Position numbers and translations under genes: made by a program
The notes under the pieces: model-generated
What the model was told of the DNA's origin: nothing
Seen by the model: the letters and a program-made list of their open reading frames with translations, nothing else
Databases searched by the model: none
Assembly (NCBI RefSeq): GCF_017876625.1
Contig: NZ_JAGIOH010000001.1
Span: 4,609,501 to 4,673,500, forward strand
Source of the DNA: Streptomyces syringium
GTDB lineage: Bacteria > Actinomycetota > Actinomycetes > Streptomycetales > Streptomycetaceae
Direction: 5' to 3'
DNA: 64,000 bases
Part shown: in pieces, positions 51,588 to 59,748 of the stretch
Layout of the letters: each line of letters begins with the position of its first letter
Numbering within the stretch: position 1 is the first letter of the stretch

Positions 51588-52244
51588 GTGGCCTCCCCAC
51601 CTCCCGCGTCTCCCGGCTCCCGGCGGCACCCCGCACCCGCCCGTCTCGTCGTGCTCGTCTCCGGTTCGGGGACGAATCTGCAGGCCCTGCTCGACGCGAT
51701 CGCCGCCGATCCGGCCGGCTACGGCGCCGAGGTGGTGGCCGTGGGTGCCGACCGGGACGGCATCGCCGGGCTGGAGCGGGCCGAGCGCGCCGGGCTGCCC
51801 ACGTTCGTCTGCCGGGTGAAGGACCACCCGACGCGGGACGCGTGGGACCGCGCGCTGACCGAGGCGACGGCGGCGTACGAGCCCGATCTCGTCGTCTCCG
51901 CCGGTTTCATGAAGATCGTGGGCAAGGAGTTCCTCGCCCGCTTCGAGGGCCGCGTGGTCAACACCCACCCGGCCCTGCTGCCGAGCTTTCCCGGCGCCCA
52001 CGGCGTGCGCGACGCGCTCGCCTACGGCGCGAAGGTCACCGGCTGCACCGTCCACTTCGTCGACGACGGCGTCGACACCGGACCGATCATCGCCCAGGGC
52101 GTGGTCGAGGTCCGGGACGAGGACGACGAATCCGCGCTGCATGAGCGGATCAAGGAAGTCGAGCGAGAGCTGCTCGTCGATGTCGTGGGGCGCCTGGCCC
52201 GTAACGGCTACCGCATAGAGGGACGAAAGGTAAGAATCCCGTGA
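51588..52244 (+). CDS. purN: Phosphoribosylglycinamide formyltransferase
   Basis: The 218-residue enzyme transfers a formyl group from 10-formyl-THF to GAR in purine synthesis. It has RLVVLVSGSGTNLQALLDAI at the start, the catalytic ADLVVSAGFMKIVG-like strand (DLVVSAGFMKIVGKEF) and the HPALLPSFPGAHGVRDAL loop with the active His; Asp in CTVHFVDDGVDTGPII is the second catalytic residue. About 18 extra Ser/Pro/Ala residues precede the domain. GAAAGG lies upstream of the GTG at 51588. The stop overlaps purH by GTGA. Confidence 0.97.
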   Translation: MASPPPASPGSRRHPAPARLVVLVSGSGTNLQALLDAIAADPAGYGAEVVAVGADRDGIAGLERAERAGLPTFVCRVKDHPTRDAWDRALTEATAAYEPDLVVSAGFMKIVGKEFLARFEGRVVNTHPALLPSFPGAHGVRDALAYGAKVTGCTVHFVDDGVDTGPIIAQGVVEVRDEDDESALHERIKEVERELLVDVVGRLARNGYRIEGRKVRIP

Positions 52245-53818
52245 CCGTCGAAGGTACGACCGCCGAAGGTACGAAGCGGCCCATCCGGCGCGCGCTGGTC
52301 AGCGTCTACGACAAGACGGGGCTGGAGGAGCTGGCCCGCGGGCTGCACGCGGCGGGCGTCCAGCTCGTCTCGACCGGCTCGACGGCCGGCCGGATCGCGG
52401 CGGCCGGGGTCCCGGTCACCAAGGTCGAGGAGCTGACGGGCTTCCCCGAGTGCCTGGACGGGCGGGTCAAGACCCTGCACCCGCGCGTGCACGCCGGCAT
52501 CCTCGCCGACCAGCGGCTCGACTCGCACCGTGAGCAGCTCGCCGAGCTGGACATCGCGCCCTTCGAGCTGGTGATCGTCAACCTCTACCCGTTCCGGGAG
52601 ACCGTCGCCTCGGGCGCCGCCCCCGACGAGTGCGTCGAGCAGATCGACATCGGCGGCCCGTCGATGGTCCGCGCCGCCGCCAAGAACCACCCCTCCGTCG
52701 CCGTGGTCGTCAATCCCGACCGCTACGCCGATGTGCTGAAGGCCGCCTCCGACGGGGGCTTCGACCTCACGCAGCGCAAGCGGCTCGCCGCCGAGGCGTT
52801 CCAGCACACGGCCGCCTACGACGTGGCCGTGGCGAACTGGTTCGCCGACGACTACGCGGCCGACGAGGGCCCCTGGCCGGACTTCACCGCCGTCACCTAC
52901 GCCCGCAAGCAGGTCCTGCGCTACGGCGAGAACCCGCACCAGCCCGCCGCGCTCTACACCGACGGCACGGGCAAGGGCCTCGCGTACGCGGAGCAGCTGC
53001 ACGGCAAGGAGATGTCCTACAACAACTACGTCGACACCGAGGCCGCGCGCCGGGCGGCGTACGACCACACCGACCCCTGCGTCGCGATCATCAAGCACGC
53101 CAACCCGTGCGGCATCGCCATCGGTTCGGACGTCGCCGAGGCCCACCGCAAGGCCCACGAGTGCGACCCGCTGTCCGCGTTCGGCGGCGTCATCGCCGTC
53201 AACAGCCCCGTGTCGGTCGCCATGGCCGAGCAGGTCGCCGAGATCTTCACCGAGGTCATCGTCGCCCCGGCCTACGAGGACGGCGCCGTCGAGGTGCTCG
53301 CCCGCAAGAAGAACATCCGCGTGCTGCGCTGCGCCGACGCCCCCGCGGCGCTCGGCGAGACCCGCCCCGTCGAGGGCGGCATCCTGGTCCAGGTCAAGGA
53401 CCGGCTCCAGGCCGAGGGCGACGACCCGGCCAACTGGACGCTCGCCACGGGCGAGGCGCTGTCCGCCGACGGGCTCGCCGAGCTGGCCTTCGCCTGGCGC
53501 GCCTGCCGCGCGGTGAAGTCCAACGCGATCCTGCTGGCCAAGGGCGGCGCGACCGTCGGCGTCGGCATGGGCCAGGTCAACCGCGTCGACTCCGCGAAGC
53601 TGGCCGTCCAGCGGGCGGGCGAGGAGCGCGCCCAGGGCGCGTACGCGGCCTCGGACGCCTTCTTCCCCTTCCCGGACGGGCTGGAGGTGCTGACCGCCGC
53701 CGGCATCAAGGCCGTGGTCCAGCCGGGCGGTTCGGTCCGTGACGAGCAGGTCGTGGAGGCCGCGAAGGCGGCGGGCGTGACGATGTACTTCACCGGTACC
53801 CGCCACTTCTTCCACTAG
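52241..53818 (+). CDS. purH: AICAR transformylase / IMP cyclohydrolase
   Basis: The 525-residue bifunctional enzyme completes IMP synthesis. The cyclohydrolase part has RALVSVYDKTGLEELARGLH, STGSTAGRIAAAG, GRVKTLHPRVHAGIL and LVIVNLYPFRETV. The transformylase part has RYGENPHQPAALYTD, KHANPCGIAIGSDVAEAH with the catalytic Lys-His, and AFFPFPDGLEVLTAAGIKA. The start GTG overlaps the purN stop. folD, encoded at 54871, makes the 10-formyl-THF that both purN and purH products need. Confidence 0.98.
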   Translation: MTVEGTTAEGTKRPIRRALVSVYDKTGLEELARGLHAAGVQLVSTGSTAGRIAAAGVPVTKVEELTGFPECLDGRVKTLHPRVHAGILADQRLDSHREQLAELDIAPFELVIVNLYPFRETVASGAAPDECVEQIDIGGPSMVRAAAKNHPSVAVVVNPDRYADVLKAASDGGFDLTQRKRLAAEAFQHTAAYDVAVANWFADDYAADEGPWPDFTAVTYARKQVLRYGENPHQPAALYTDGTGKGLAYAEQLHGKEMSYNNYVDTEAARRAAYDHTDPCVAIIKHANPCGIAIGSDVAEAHRKAHECDPLSAFGGVIAVNSPVSVAMAEQVAEIFTEVIVAPAYEDGAVEVLARKKNIRVLRCADAPAALGETRPVEGGILVQVKDRLQAEGDDPANWTLATGEALSADGLAELAFAWRACRAVKSNAILLAKGGATVGVGMGQVNRVDSAKLAVQRAGEERAQGAYAASDAFFPFPDGLEVLTAAGIKAVVQPGGSVRDEQVVEAAKAAGVTMYFTGTRHFFH

Positions 53819-53863
53819 GGCCTCCGGCGGTTCGCGTGTGCCGCCACGGCCTCCGGTGGTTCG

Positions 53864-53910
53864 TCTTGCCGCCTGCGTCGGCGGGCGCCCTGCGGGCGCG
53901 TCCTCAATCG
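53864..53910. repeat. REP-like element, truncated copy
   Basis: TCTTGCCGCCTGCG and GCGCCCTGCGGGCGC followed by GTCCTCAATCG match the left flank and first half-arm of the element at 21215, then the match stops. Only half of the element is present. Confidence 0.7.
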
Positions 53911-53939
53911 CGCCACGGCTTGCAGAGCCGCCGATACGA

Positions 53940-53975
53940 CCGGAGGCCGCACCCCGTGCGGGGTGCGGCCTCCGG
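53940..53975. terminator. Terminator between purH and convergent membrane protein gene
   Basis: A perfect 16-bp inverted repeat (CCGGAGGCCGCACCCC) with a four-base loop GTGC lies 120 bases after purH and 20 bases before the end of the leftward gene. Confidence 0.85.
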
Positions 53976-53994
53976 CTCCGGCGGTCCGCGGCGC

Positions 53995-54621
53995 TCAGTA
54001 GCGAGGACGCTGGAACCACTCGGACGACGCGCGCTTGGCCGCGAAGACGATCACCAGGATCGACGCGACCAGGGTCACCAGGCCGAGCCCGTACATCACC
54101 GAGGTGATCAGACCGCTGATGATGCCGAACGAGGAGTAGACGATCGAGCCGACGCGGACGCCGTTGCGGCCCTTGCCGTAGCGTGCGGCGAGGATGATGC
54201 CGATGATCGCGAAGACGGCGGCCAGCAGGACGAAGAAGGCGATGACGCCCTTTCCGGCGTCGATGACCGTGTCCACGTCCACCTCCTCGCCGTTCGCGGT
54301 GCGGACGGTGCCCCCCGAGCCTTCCTTCTCGACCGCGTCGTCGATCGCGGCGATCGCGGTGGCGAAGAGGCCCGCGAGCACGACGTGGACGCCGGCGATG
54401 ACGTACATCAGGACGCGGGCGGCCTTGGTGAGGCCGGGCATCGCGAACGGCTGGCCGTAGGGCGCGCCGTTGTACCCGCCGCCCTGATCCTGCGGGAAGG
54501 GGGCGTACGGCTGGCCGGGCTGGCCCGGGATGCCCTGAGGGGCCTGCTGCGGGTAGCCGTAGCCGGGCTGGCCCTGCGGGGGCTGCTGCCCGTACGGGTT
54601 GTTCTGGTCGCCGAAGCTCAT
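53995..54621 (-). CDS. Four-helix membrane protein with Gln/Pro/Gly-rich N-terminus
   Basis: The 208-residue protein begins with about 60 residues rich in Gln, Pro, Gly and Tyr (PYGQQPPQGQPGYGYPQQ), a common cytoplasmic tail in Streptomyces membrane proteins. Helices follow: VLMYVIAGVHVVLAGLFATA, IAFFVLLAAVFAIIGIILAA, and two near SFGIISGLITSVMYGLGLVT and LVASILVIVFAA. Between the first two lies a soluble loop with a run of acidic and Gly residues. No function is recognised. It stands alone, convergent with purH and divergent from folD. Confidence 0.75.
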   Translation of the reverse strand: MSFGDQNNPYGQQPPQGQPGYGYPQQAPQGIPGQPGQPYAPFPQDQGGGYNGAPYGQPFAMPGLTKAARVLMYVIAGVHVVLAGLFATAIAAIDDAVEKEGSGGTVRTANGEEVDVDTVIDAGKGVIAFFVLLAAVFAIIGIILAARYGKGRNGVRVGSIVYSSFGIISGLITSVMYGLGLVTLVASILVIVFAAKRASSEWFQRPRY

Positions 54622-54739
54622 GGTGAGGGAGTTCCTCCGTAGTCGTGCGGGGACGGCGCGGACATCAGGAGGAGAGATTGCAGAGCGGTCCGCCCCCCGT
54701 CACAGCCCGCGGCACTGCCGGATCATCGTTGTTGGGCTC

Positions 54740-54769
54740 TTGACATTTGTCCAGCCGATACCCGTATGC
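54740..54769 (+). promoter_or_regulatory. Probable folD promoter
   Basis: TTGACA at 54740-54745 is a perfect -35 hexamer, and GTATGC about 17-18 bases further fits a weaker -10. TTGTACAA, an 8-bp palindrome, lies at 54771. The folD ATG is about 100 bases downstream. Confidence 0.5.
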
Positions 54770-54870
54770 GTTGTACAAGGACCACGGTCAGTGAAAACCA
54801 CCGTGAACATCACCGGGGCGGGCCCCGCCCGGATTGGAACGAGGGCCGCCCCATCCTGGAGGATGAACCC

Positions 54871-55758
54871 ATGACCGCCCAGATTCTCGATGGCAAGGCC
54901 ACCGCCGCCGCGATCAAGTCCGAACTCACCGTCCGCGTGGAGGCGCTGAAGGCCAGGGGTGTCACGCCCGGCCTGGGCACCCTCCTCGTCGGCGACGACC
55001 CCGGCAGCAAGTGGTACGTGGCCGGCAAGCACCGCGACTGCGCGCAGGTCGGCATCGGGTCGATCCAGCGCGAGCTGCCCGACACCGCCACGCAGGAGGA
55101 GATCGAGGCGGTCGTCCGCGAGCTGAACGACAACCCCGAGTGCACGGGCTACATCGTCCAGCTCCCCCTCCCCAAGGGCATCGACACCAACCGGGTGCTG
55201 GAGCTCATGGACCCGGCCAAGGACGCGGACGGGCTGCACCCGATGAGCCTGGGCCGGCTCGTGCTCAACGAGAAGGGCCCGCTGCCCTGCACCCCGTACG
55301 GCATCATCCAGCTGCTGCGCCACCACGGCGTCGAGATCAACGGCGCGCACGTCGTGGTCGTCGGCCGCGGTGTCACCGTCGGCCGCTCGATCGGCCTGCT
55401 GCTGACCCGCAAGTCCGAGAACGCCACGGTCACCCTCTGCCACACCGGCACCCGTGACCTGTCCGCGCAGCTCCGCCAGGCCGACATCATCGTCGCCGCG
55501 GCGGGCGTGCCGCACCTGGTCAAGCCGGAGGATGTGAAGCCGGGCGCAGCAGTCCTGGACGTCGGCGTCAGCCGGGACGAGCACGGGAAGATCGTCGGTG
55601 ACGTCCACCCGGGCGTGGCCGAGGTCGCGGCCTGGATCTCCCCGAACCCGGGCGGCGTGGGCCCGATGACGCGGGCGCAGCTGCTGGTGAACGTGGTGGA
55701 GGCCGCGGAGGCGGCCGAGGCCGCCGGTCGCGCGGCCGGAAGCGCCGATGAGTCCTGA
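54871..55758 (+). CDS. folD: Methylenetetrahydrofolate dehydrogenase / methenyl-THF cyclohydrolase
   Basis: The 295-residue bifunctional enzyme interconverts 5,10-methylene-, methenyl- and 10-formyl-THF. Signature segments are GLGTLLVGDDPGSKWYVAGK with catalytic Lys53, TGYIVQLPLPKGIDTNRVLE, KDADGLHPMSLGRL and the NADP-site VVVVGRGVTVGRSIGLLLT. The PNPGGVGPMTRAQLLVNVVE end is diagnostic. GGAGGATGAACCC before the ATG sets the start. It supplies formyl groups for purN and purH. The DUF3017 gene overlaps its last 11 bases. Confidence 0.98.
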   Translation: MTAQILDGKATAAAIKSELTVRVEALKARGVTPGLGTLLVGDDPGSKWYVAGKHRDCAQVGIGSIQRELPDTATQEEIEAVVRELNDNPECTGYIVQLPLPKGIDTNRVLELMDPAKDADGLHPMSLGRLVLNEKGPLPCTPYGIIQLLRHHGVEINGAHVVVVGRGVTVGRSIGLLLTRKSENATVTLCHTGTRDLSAQLRQADIIVAAAGVPHLVKPEDVKPGAAVLDVGVSRDEHGKIVGDVHPGVAEVAAWISPNPGGVGPMTRAQLLVNVVEAAEAAEAAGRAAGSADES

Positions 55759-56563
55759 GCGGGGACCCTCCGGGTCGGCACGTGGTTCCGAGGGTGACCA
55801 CCCCGGGCCTTCGGCTTCCGGGAAGCGGTCGCGCCCTGCGGGCGGGGCACGTCCCGGCCCTGAGTCCGCGAACGGTTCCGGATCCGGACGGCGCCCCGAG
55901 TCCGGGGCGCGGTCCGAGGACGGGCAGCGGTCCGGGCCCGAGCGTCGTCCGGAGCCCGGCAAGCGGTCCGAGGCAGGAGAGGGCGCCGGGGCCGCCAACG
56001 GTGCTGCGTCCGCGAACGGTGCCGGGGCCGTGAACGGCGCCGGGTCCGCCAAGCGTCCCGCGACCGGAGAGGCCGCCGCTTCGGGCCGTGCCGTCGCCGC
56101 GACGCGCACCGGGCCCGGTGGGCGACCCGGGTCGGGCAAGTCCTCCGAGGCCGCCGAAGGCCACGGCTCGGGGCCCGGGAAGTCGCGTCGTTTCCAGGCG
56201 GTCACGCGGGACACCGCGCGTCCCGAGGGCGGCGGCCGGGCCGCGCCCGGGGACGCGCCCGCCCCGGCGCGGCAGTGGCCGCTGCTCGCCGTGCTGGGCG
56301 CGACGGGACTGGGGCTGCTGCTCGTCGCGTTCGACGCGTTCCGGGTCGGCACGCTCCTGATCGGCCTGGCGATGATCGGCGGCGCCGCCCTGCGCTGGGC
56401 GCTGCCGTCCGTGGGCATGCTGGCCGTACGGTCGCGGTTCACCGACATGTTCACGTACGGCGGCCTGGGCGTGTCCATCGTGCTGCTCGCCCTGATGGCG
56501 CAGCCGAAGGCGTGGCTGAAGATCCCGTTCCTGGACGACATCCTGCACTTCACCGTGCGCTGA
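55748..56563 (+). CDS. DUF3017 membrane protein
   Basis: The 271-residue protein has about 170 residues of low-complexity Gly/Ser/Pro/Arg/Ala sequence with charged residues. A C-terminal DUF3017 domain of three membrane helices follows: QWPLLAVLGATGLGLLLVAF, VGTLLIGLAMIGGAALRWAL and YGGLGVSIVLLALMAQP. The ATG at 55748 overlaps the folD 3' end by 11 bases, so it is co-expressed. The domain is known beside folD in other actinobacteria, but its function is not. Confidence 0.8.
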   Translation: MSPERGPSGSARGSEGDHPGPSASGKRSRPAGGARPGPESANGSGSGRRPESGARSEDGQRSGPERRPEPGKRSEAGEGAGAANGAASANGAGAVNGAGSAKRPATGEAAASGRAVAATRTGPGGRPGSGKSSEAAEGHGSGPGKSRRFQAVTRDTARPEGGGRAAPGDAPAPARQWPLLAVLGATGLGLLLVAFDAFRVGTLLIGLAMIGGAALRWALPSVGMLAVRSRFTDMFTYGGLGVSIVLLALMAQPKAWLKIPFLDDILHFTVR

Positions 56564-56600
56564 CGCAGACATAGACGCAGGCACAGCCGCAGACGCGCGC

Positions 56601-56653
56601 AAGGCGACGGCCGGTCCTCCACCCCCGTGGGAGGACCGGCCGTCGCCTTTTTT
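56601..56653 (+). terminator. Strong folD operon terminator
   Basis: A stem of about 17-20 bp (AAGGCGACGGCCGGTCCTCC paired with its complement, eight-base loop) is followed by six T residues. It is a classic intrinsic terminator. Confidence 0.95.
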
Positions 56654-57029
56654 GAGGATCATGACCGTGCCGGTCCCGATCAAGGTCCGATGGCGCTCTG
56701 TGGCGCGGAGGTGACCGTTTCGGTACGAGGTCCCCATCGCGTACCGGATGTCCGCGGGATGTGACGAAAGCGCAGTGCGGCGCACGCCGGGGCGGAGTGT
56801 TCCGGCGACGTCAAGGGGGCGTGCGCCCGTGCGCGTGACGCATGTGATCAACCGCAAATACTCCCGTGCGCCCCGGCGTTGGGAACTGATATGCCGAGTC
56901 GTGGCATCCCTGTGGGCAGTCAGCACCGAAGCTGTGGAGTGGGCGCGTAAGGGGTAGGAAAGGGCACGGAAAAGTAACCGGAAGGGCAGGGCAAGGTTCA
57001 CCGTAGACACCGGGGGACAGGGGAGGGCA
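56654..57029. other. 376-base region upstream of the DUF2690 regulator, no gene seen
   Basis: No convincing frame is present. GGGAAC near 56880 resembles the -35 element of stress (ECF) sigma factors but no clear -10 follows. A purine-rich stretch ending in GGGGAGGG precedes the next ATG. Confidence 0.4.
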
Positions 57030-58088
57030 ATGCCTCGCTGGAAGGCGCTACCGGAGGAACTCGACCCGCAGGTGCGCGAGTTCGCCGAGCAGCTGCGCAG
57101 ACTCGTCGAACGCAGCGGTCTGAGCGTCGCCGCCGTCGCGGACCGCACGGGCTACAGCAAGTCGTCGTGGGAGCGCTATCTGAACGGGCGGCTGCTGCCG
57201 CCGCGCGCGGCGGCCGAGGCGCTGGCCGAGGCGACGGGCACCGACGTCGGCCACCTGAGCACGATGTGGGAGCTGGCCGAGCGCTCCTGGAGCCGTGCGG
57301 AGCTGCGGCACGACGCGACCCTCGACGGGATGCGGGTCGCCCAGGCCCGTGCCGCGCTGGGCGAGTTCGGCCCGCCGGCCGCGAGCCCGGTGCCCCGCGA
57401 GCCCGGCGGTTACCACGCGGACCCGATAGGCCCGCAGATAGAACCGCACATAGGGCCGCGGCAGGGCAGGCCGGAGCAGATACGATCCGCCGCGGCGCTG
57501 CCTCCGGCGAGGGCCGGGCAGTCGCCCGACGTGCGCTCGGCCGCCATCCCGGACGACCGGCGGCCGCGCGCCCATGTCGCCCTGTTCCTGACCGGTGTCC
57601 TCGGCGCCCTGCTCGTCGTCGCCGCCGCGCTGCTGCTCTTCGGTATGGACGACGACGACACGGGCCGGCAGGCCGGGCCGGGCACGTCGCCGAGCGGCAG
57701 CGTCGTCGGGCTGCCCGCCGGGGTGAAGTGCTCGGGAGCGGACTGCGCGGGCAAGGACCCGGAGACCATGGGCTGCGGCGGCCGTCATGCCACCACGGCC
57801 GGCTCCGCGACCATAGGGACCTCCTATCTGGAGGTCCGCTACAGCAAGGTCTGCGGCGCGGCCTGGGCCCGCATCACCAAGGCCGTCCCCGGTGACACGC
57901 TGCGGGTCAGCGCGGCGGCCGGCGGTGGGGTGGCGGCCCGTTCGGAGGACGGCCGGGTCGACCGGGACGCCGACGGCTACACCCGCATGGTCACGGTCGC
58001 CGGCCCCGAGCGGGCCTCGGCCTGCGCGACGCTGACGACGGGGCGCAAGGGGTGCACCGTCCCGCGGTCGGCGTCCGCTGCCGGCTAG
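57030..58088 (+). CDS. Membrane-anchored XRE regulator with DUF2690 domain
   Basis: The 352-residue protein has an N-terminal HTH (LRRLVERSGLSVAAVADRTG, then YSKSSWERYLNGR). A Pro/Arg-rich linker leads to a membrane helix at about 184-206 (LFLTGVLGALLVVAAALLLF) and a C-terminal DUF2690 domain outside the membrane (CSGADCAGKDPETMGCGG onward). Four to six Cys residues there may pair. This arrangement suggests a one-component membrane sensor that acts directly on DNA. GGGGAGGG precedes the ATG. It is well separated from neighbours and its targets are unknown. Confidence 0.88.
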   Translation: MPRWKALPEELDPQVREFAEQLRRLVERSGLSVAAVADRTGYSKSSWERYLNGRLLPPRAAAEALAEATGTDVGHLSTMWELAERSWSRAELRHDATLDGMRVAQARAALGEFGPPAASPVPREPGGYHADPIGPQIEPHIGPRQGRPEQIRSAAALPPARAGQSPDVRSAAIPDDRRPRAHVALFLTGVLGALLVVAAALLLFGMDDDDTGRQAGPGTSPSGSVVGLPAGVKCSGADCAGKDPETMGCGGRHATTAGSATIGTSYLEVRYSKVCGAAWARITKAVPGDTLRVSAAAGGGVAARSEDGRVDRDADGYTRMVTVAGPERASACATLTTGRKGCTVPRSASAAG

Positions 58089-58144
58089 GACGCCGACCTT
58101 GCCCCTCGGGGGTTGTGGTGGGTGCACCTCCGCTGCGCGGTGGT

Positions 58145-58214
58145 GTCCTCAAACGCCGGACGGGCTTGATGTGGCTGAGCTCAGCCGATTCCAGCCCGTC
58201 CGGCGTTTGAGGAC
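58145..58214. repeat. REP-like intergenic hairpin, copy 2
   Basis: 22-bp arms beginning GTCCTCAAACGCC frame a 26-base centre containing a perfect 14-bp palindrome GGCTGAGCTCAGCC. The right flank carries GCGCCCGCAGGGCGC. Copy 1 at 21215 shares the arms except for one pair of changed bases. It lies between the DUF2690 gene and mdh; the remaining bases up to 58444 hold the mdh promoter. Confidence 0.85.
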
Positions 58215-58444
58215 GCGCCCGCAGGGCGCTTGCCGCCGCAGGCGGCACCGGCGGCACCCGCGGCCCGCGGGACGGCCCCTAACCGAAAGATCCGCCGGAT
58301 TACGCACTCGTGAGGCGTCCCACACAGGGTCGGCGGTTCACGGGGGGCGCGGTCGGATAGCCTGACGCCGGGTCTCTTGACACCGAGAGAGATCCCCACA
58401 AATGGGCAGGGACACCCAACCCCAGTTCGCAGCAGGAGACCGCC

Positions 58445-59434
58445 ATGACCCGCACTCCCGTCAATGTCACCGTTACCGGCGCGGCCGGTCAGATCGGCTA
58501 CGCGCTGCTCTTCCGCATCGCCTCCGGTCACCTCCTCGGCGCGGACGTGCCGGTCAAGCTGCGGCTGCTGGAGATCCCGCAGGGCCTCAAGGCCGCCGAG
58601 GGCACCGCCATGGAGCTCGACGACTGCGCCTTCCCGCTCCTCCAGGGCATCGAGATCACCGACGACCCGAACGTCGGCTTCGACGGTGCGAACGTGGCCC
58701 TCCTCGTCGGCGCCCGCCCCCGCACCAAGGGCATGGAGCGCGGCGACCTGCTCGAGGCCAACGGCGGCATCTTCAAGCCCCAGGGCAAGGCCATCAACGA
58801 CCACGCCGCGGACGACATCAAGGTCCTCGTCGTCGGCAACCCGGCCAACACCAACGCGCTCATCGCGCAGGCCGCCGCCCCGGACGTACCGGCCGAGCGC
58901 TTCACCGCGATGACCCGCCTGGACCACAACCGCGCGCTCTCGCAGCTCTCGAAGAAGACCGGTGTCCCGGTCTCCGAGATCAAGAAGCTGACGATCTGGG
59001 GCAACCACTCCGCCACCCAGTACCCGGACATCTTCCACGCCGAGGTCGCGGGCAAGAACGCCGCCGAGGTCGTGAACGACGAGCAGTGGCTGGGCGAGAC
59101 CTTCATCCCGACCGTCGCCAAGCGCGGTGCCGCGATCATCGAGGCCCGTGGCGCGTCCTCGGCCGCCTCCGCCGCCAACGCCGCCATCGACCACGTCCAC
59201 ACCTGGGTCAACGGCACCGCCGCCGGCGACTGGACCTCCATGGGTATCCCCTCGGACGGCTCCTACGGCGTGCCCGAGGGTCTCATCTCCTCCTTCCCGG
59301 TCACCTGCAAGGACGGCAAGTACGAGATCGTCCAGGGCCTGGACATCAACGCCTTCTCCCGCGCCCGCATCGACGCCTCGGTGCAGGAGCTCGCGGAGGA
59401 GCGCGACGCGGTCCGCGGTCTCGGCCTCATCTGA
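58445..59434 (+). CDS. mdh: Malate dehydrogenase
   Basis: The 329-residue cytoplasmic enzyme oxidises malate to oxaloacetate with NAD in the TCA cycle. It has the NAD motif VTGAAGQIGYALLFRIASG, GARPRTKGMERGDLLEANG with the substrate Arg pair, VVGNPANTNALIA, RLDHNRALSQL and active-site His188 in IWGNHSATQYPD. The end DAVRGLGLI is normal for actinobacteria. The ATG at 58445 follows AGGAGA. A duplicate of the last 34 bases lies at 59528-59561. Confidence 0.98.
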   Translation: MTRTPVNVTVTGAAGQIGYALLFRIASGHLLGADVPVKLRLLEIPQGLKAAEGTAMELDDCAFPLLQGIEITDDPNVGFDGANVALLVGARPRTKGMERGDLLEANGGIFKPQGKAINDHAADDIKVLVVGNPANTNALIAQAAAPDVPAERFTAMTRLDHNRALSQLSKKTGVPVSEIKKLTIWGNHSATQYPDIFHAEVAGKNAAEVVNDEQWLGETFIPTVAKRGAAIIEARGASSAASAANAAIDHVHTWVNGTAAGDWTSMGIPSDGSYGVPEGLISSFPVTCKDGKYEIVQGLDINAFSRARIDASVQELAEERDAVRGLGLI

Positions 59435-59527
59435 CGCCGACTCCGTCGGCCGGAGGCCGGCGCAGCTCTCTCGAAGCCCGTGAGGCCCTCCGGGGCCGAG
59501 CGGTGCGAGAGGAGCGTCGGGCATAGT

Positions 59528-59561
59528 GCGCGACGCTGTCCGCGGTCTCGGTCTCATCTGA
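59528..59561 (+). repeat. Duplicated mdh 3' end
   Basis: These 34 bases match 59401-59434, the last 34 bases of mdh including the TGA, with two mismatches. The offset is 127 bases. It is a remnant without a gene body before it. Confidence 0.85.
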
Positions 59562-59590
59562 GCCGCGCCTGATCTGATCAACCCGCTTTT

Positions 59591-59620
59591 CGTACGGGCG
59601 TACTGACGTACGTCCGTACG
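59591..59620 (+). terminator. Probable mdh terminator
   Basis: CGTACGGGCGTAC and GTACGTCCGTACG form 13-bp arms with one mismatch and loop TGAC, followed by GGGGTGCTTTT. Confidence 0.6.
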
Positions 59621-59748
59621 GGGTGCTTTTCGGCCCGTCATTTGCCTCCGGCAGGGGGTCGATGGCGGGCCTTCTGGCTTATTCTGGATTCTCCGAAAAT
59701 CCGTCAACTCCTGCACCTTCGCAGGTGAGTTCGACGATCGGGGGACGC

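Larger units (their letters stand above)
59435..59748. other. 314-base region after mdh with duplicated mdh 3' end and hairpin
   Basis: No gene is seen. The region contains the near-exact second copy of the mdh 3' terminus and a strong hairpin, both listed separately. It then has AT-richer sequence (about 59680-59720) that may hold the promoter of the next gene. Confidence 0.55.

Noticed and set aside
56748..56957. Small rightward frame upstream of the DUF2690 regulator
   Set aside because: Its end (RWELICRVVASLWAVSTEAV) looks mildly protein-like, but there is no ribosome-binding site and codon use is poor, so it was not called.
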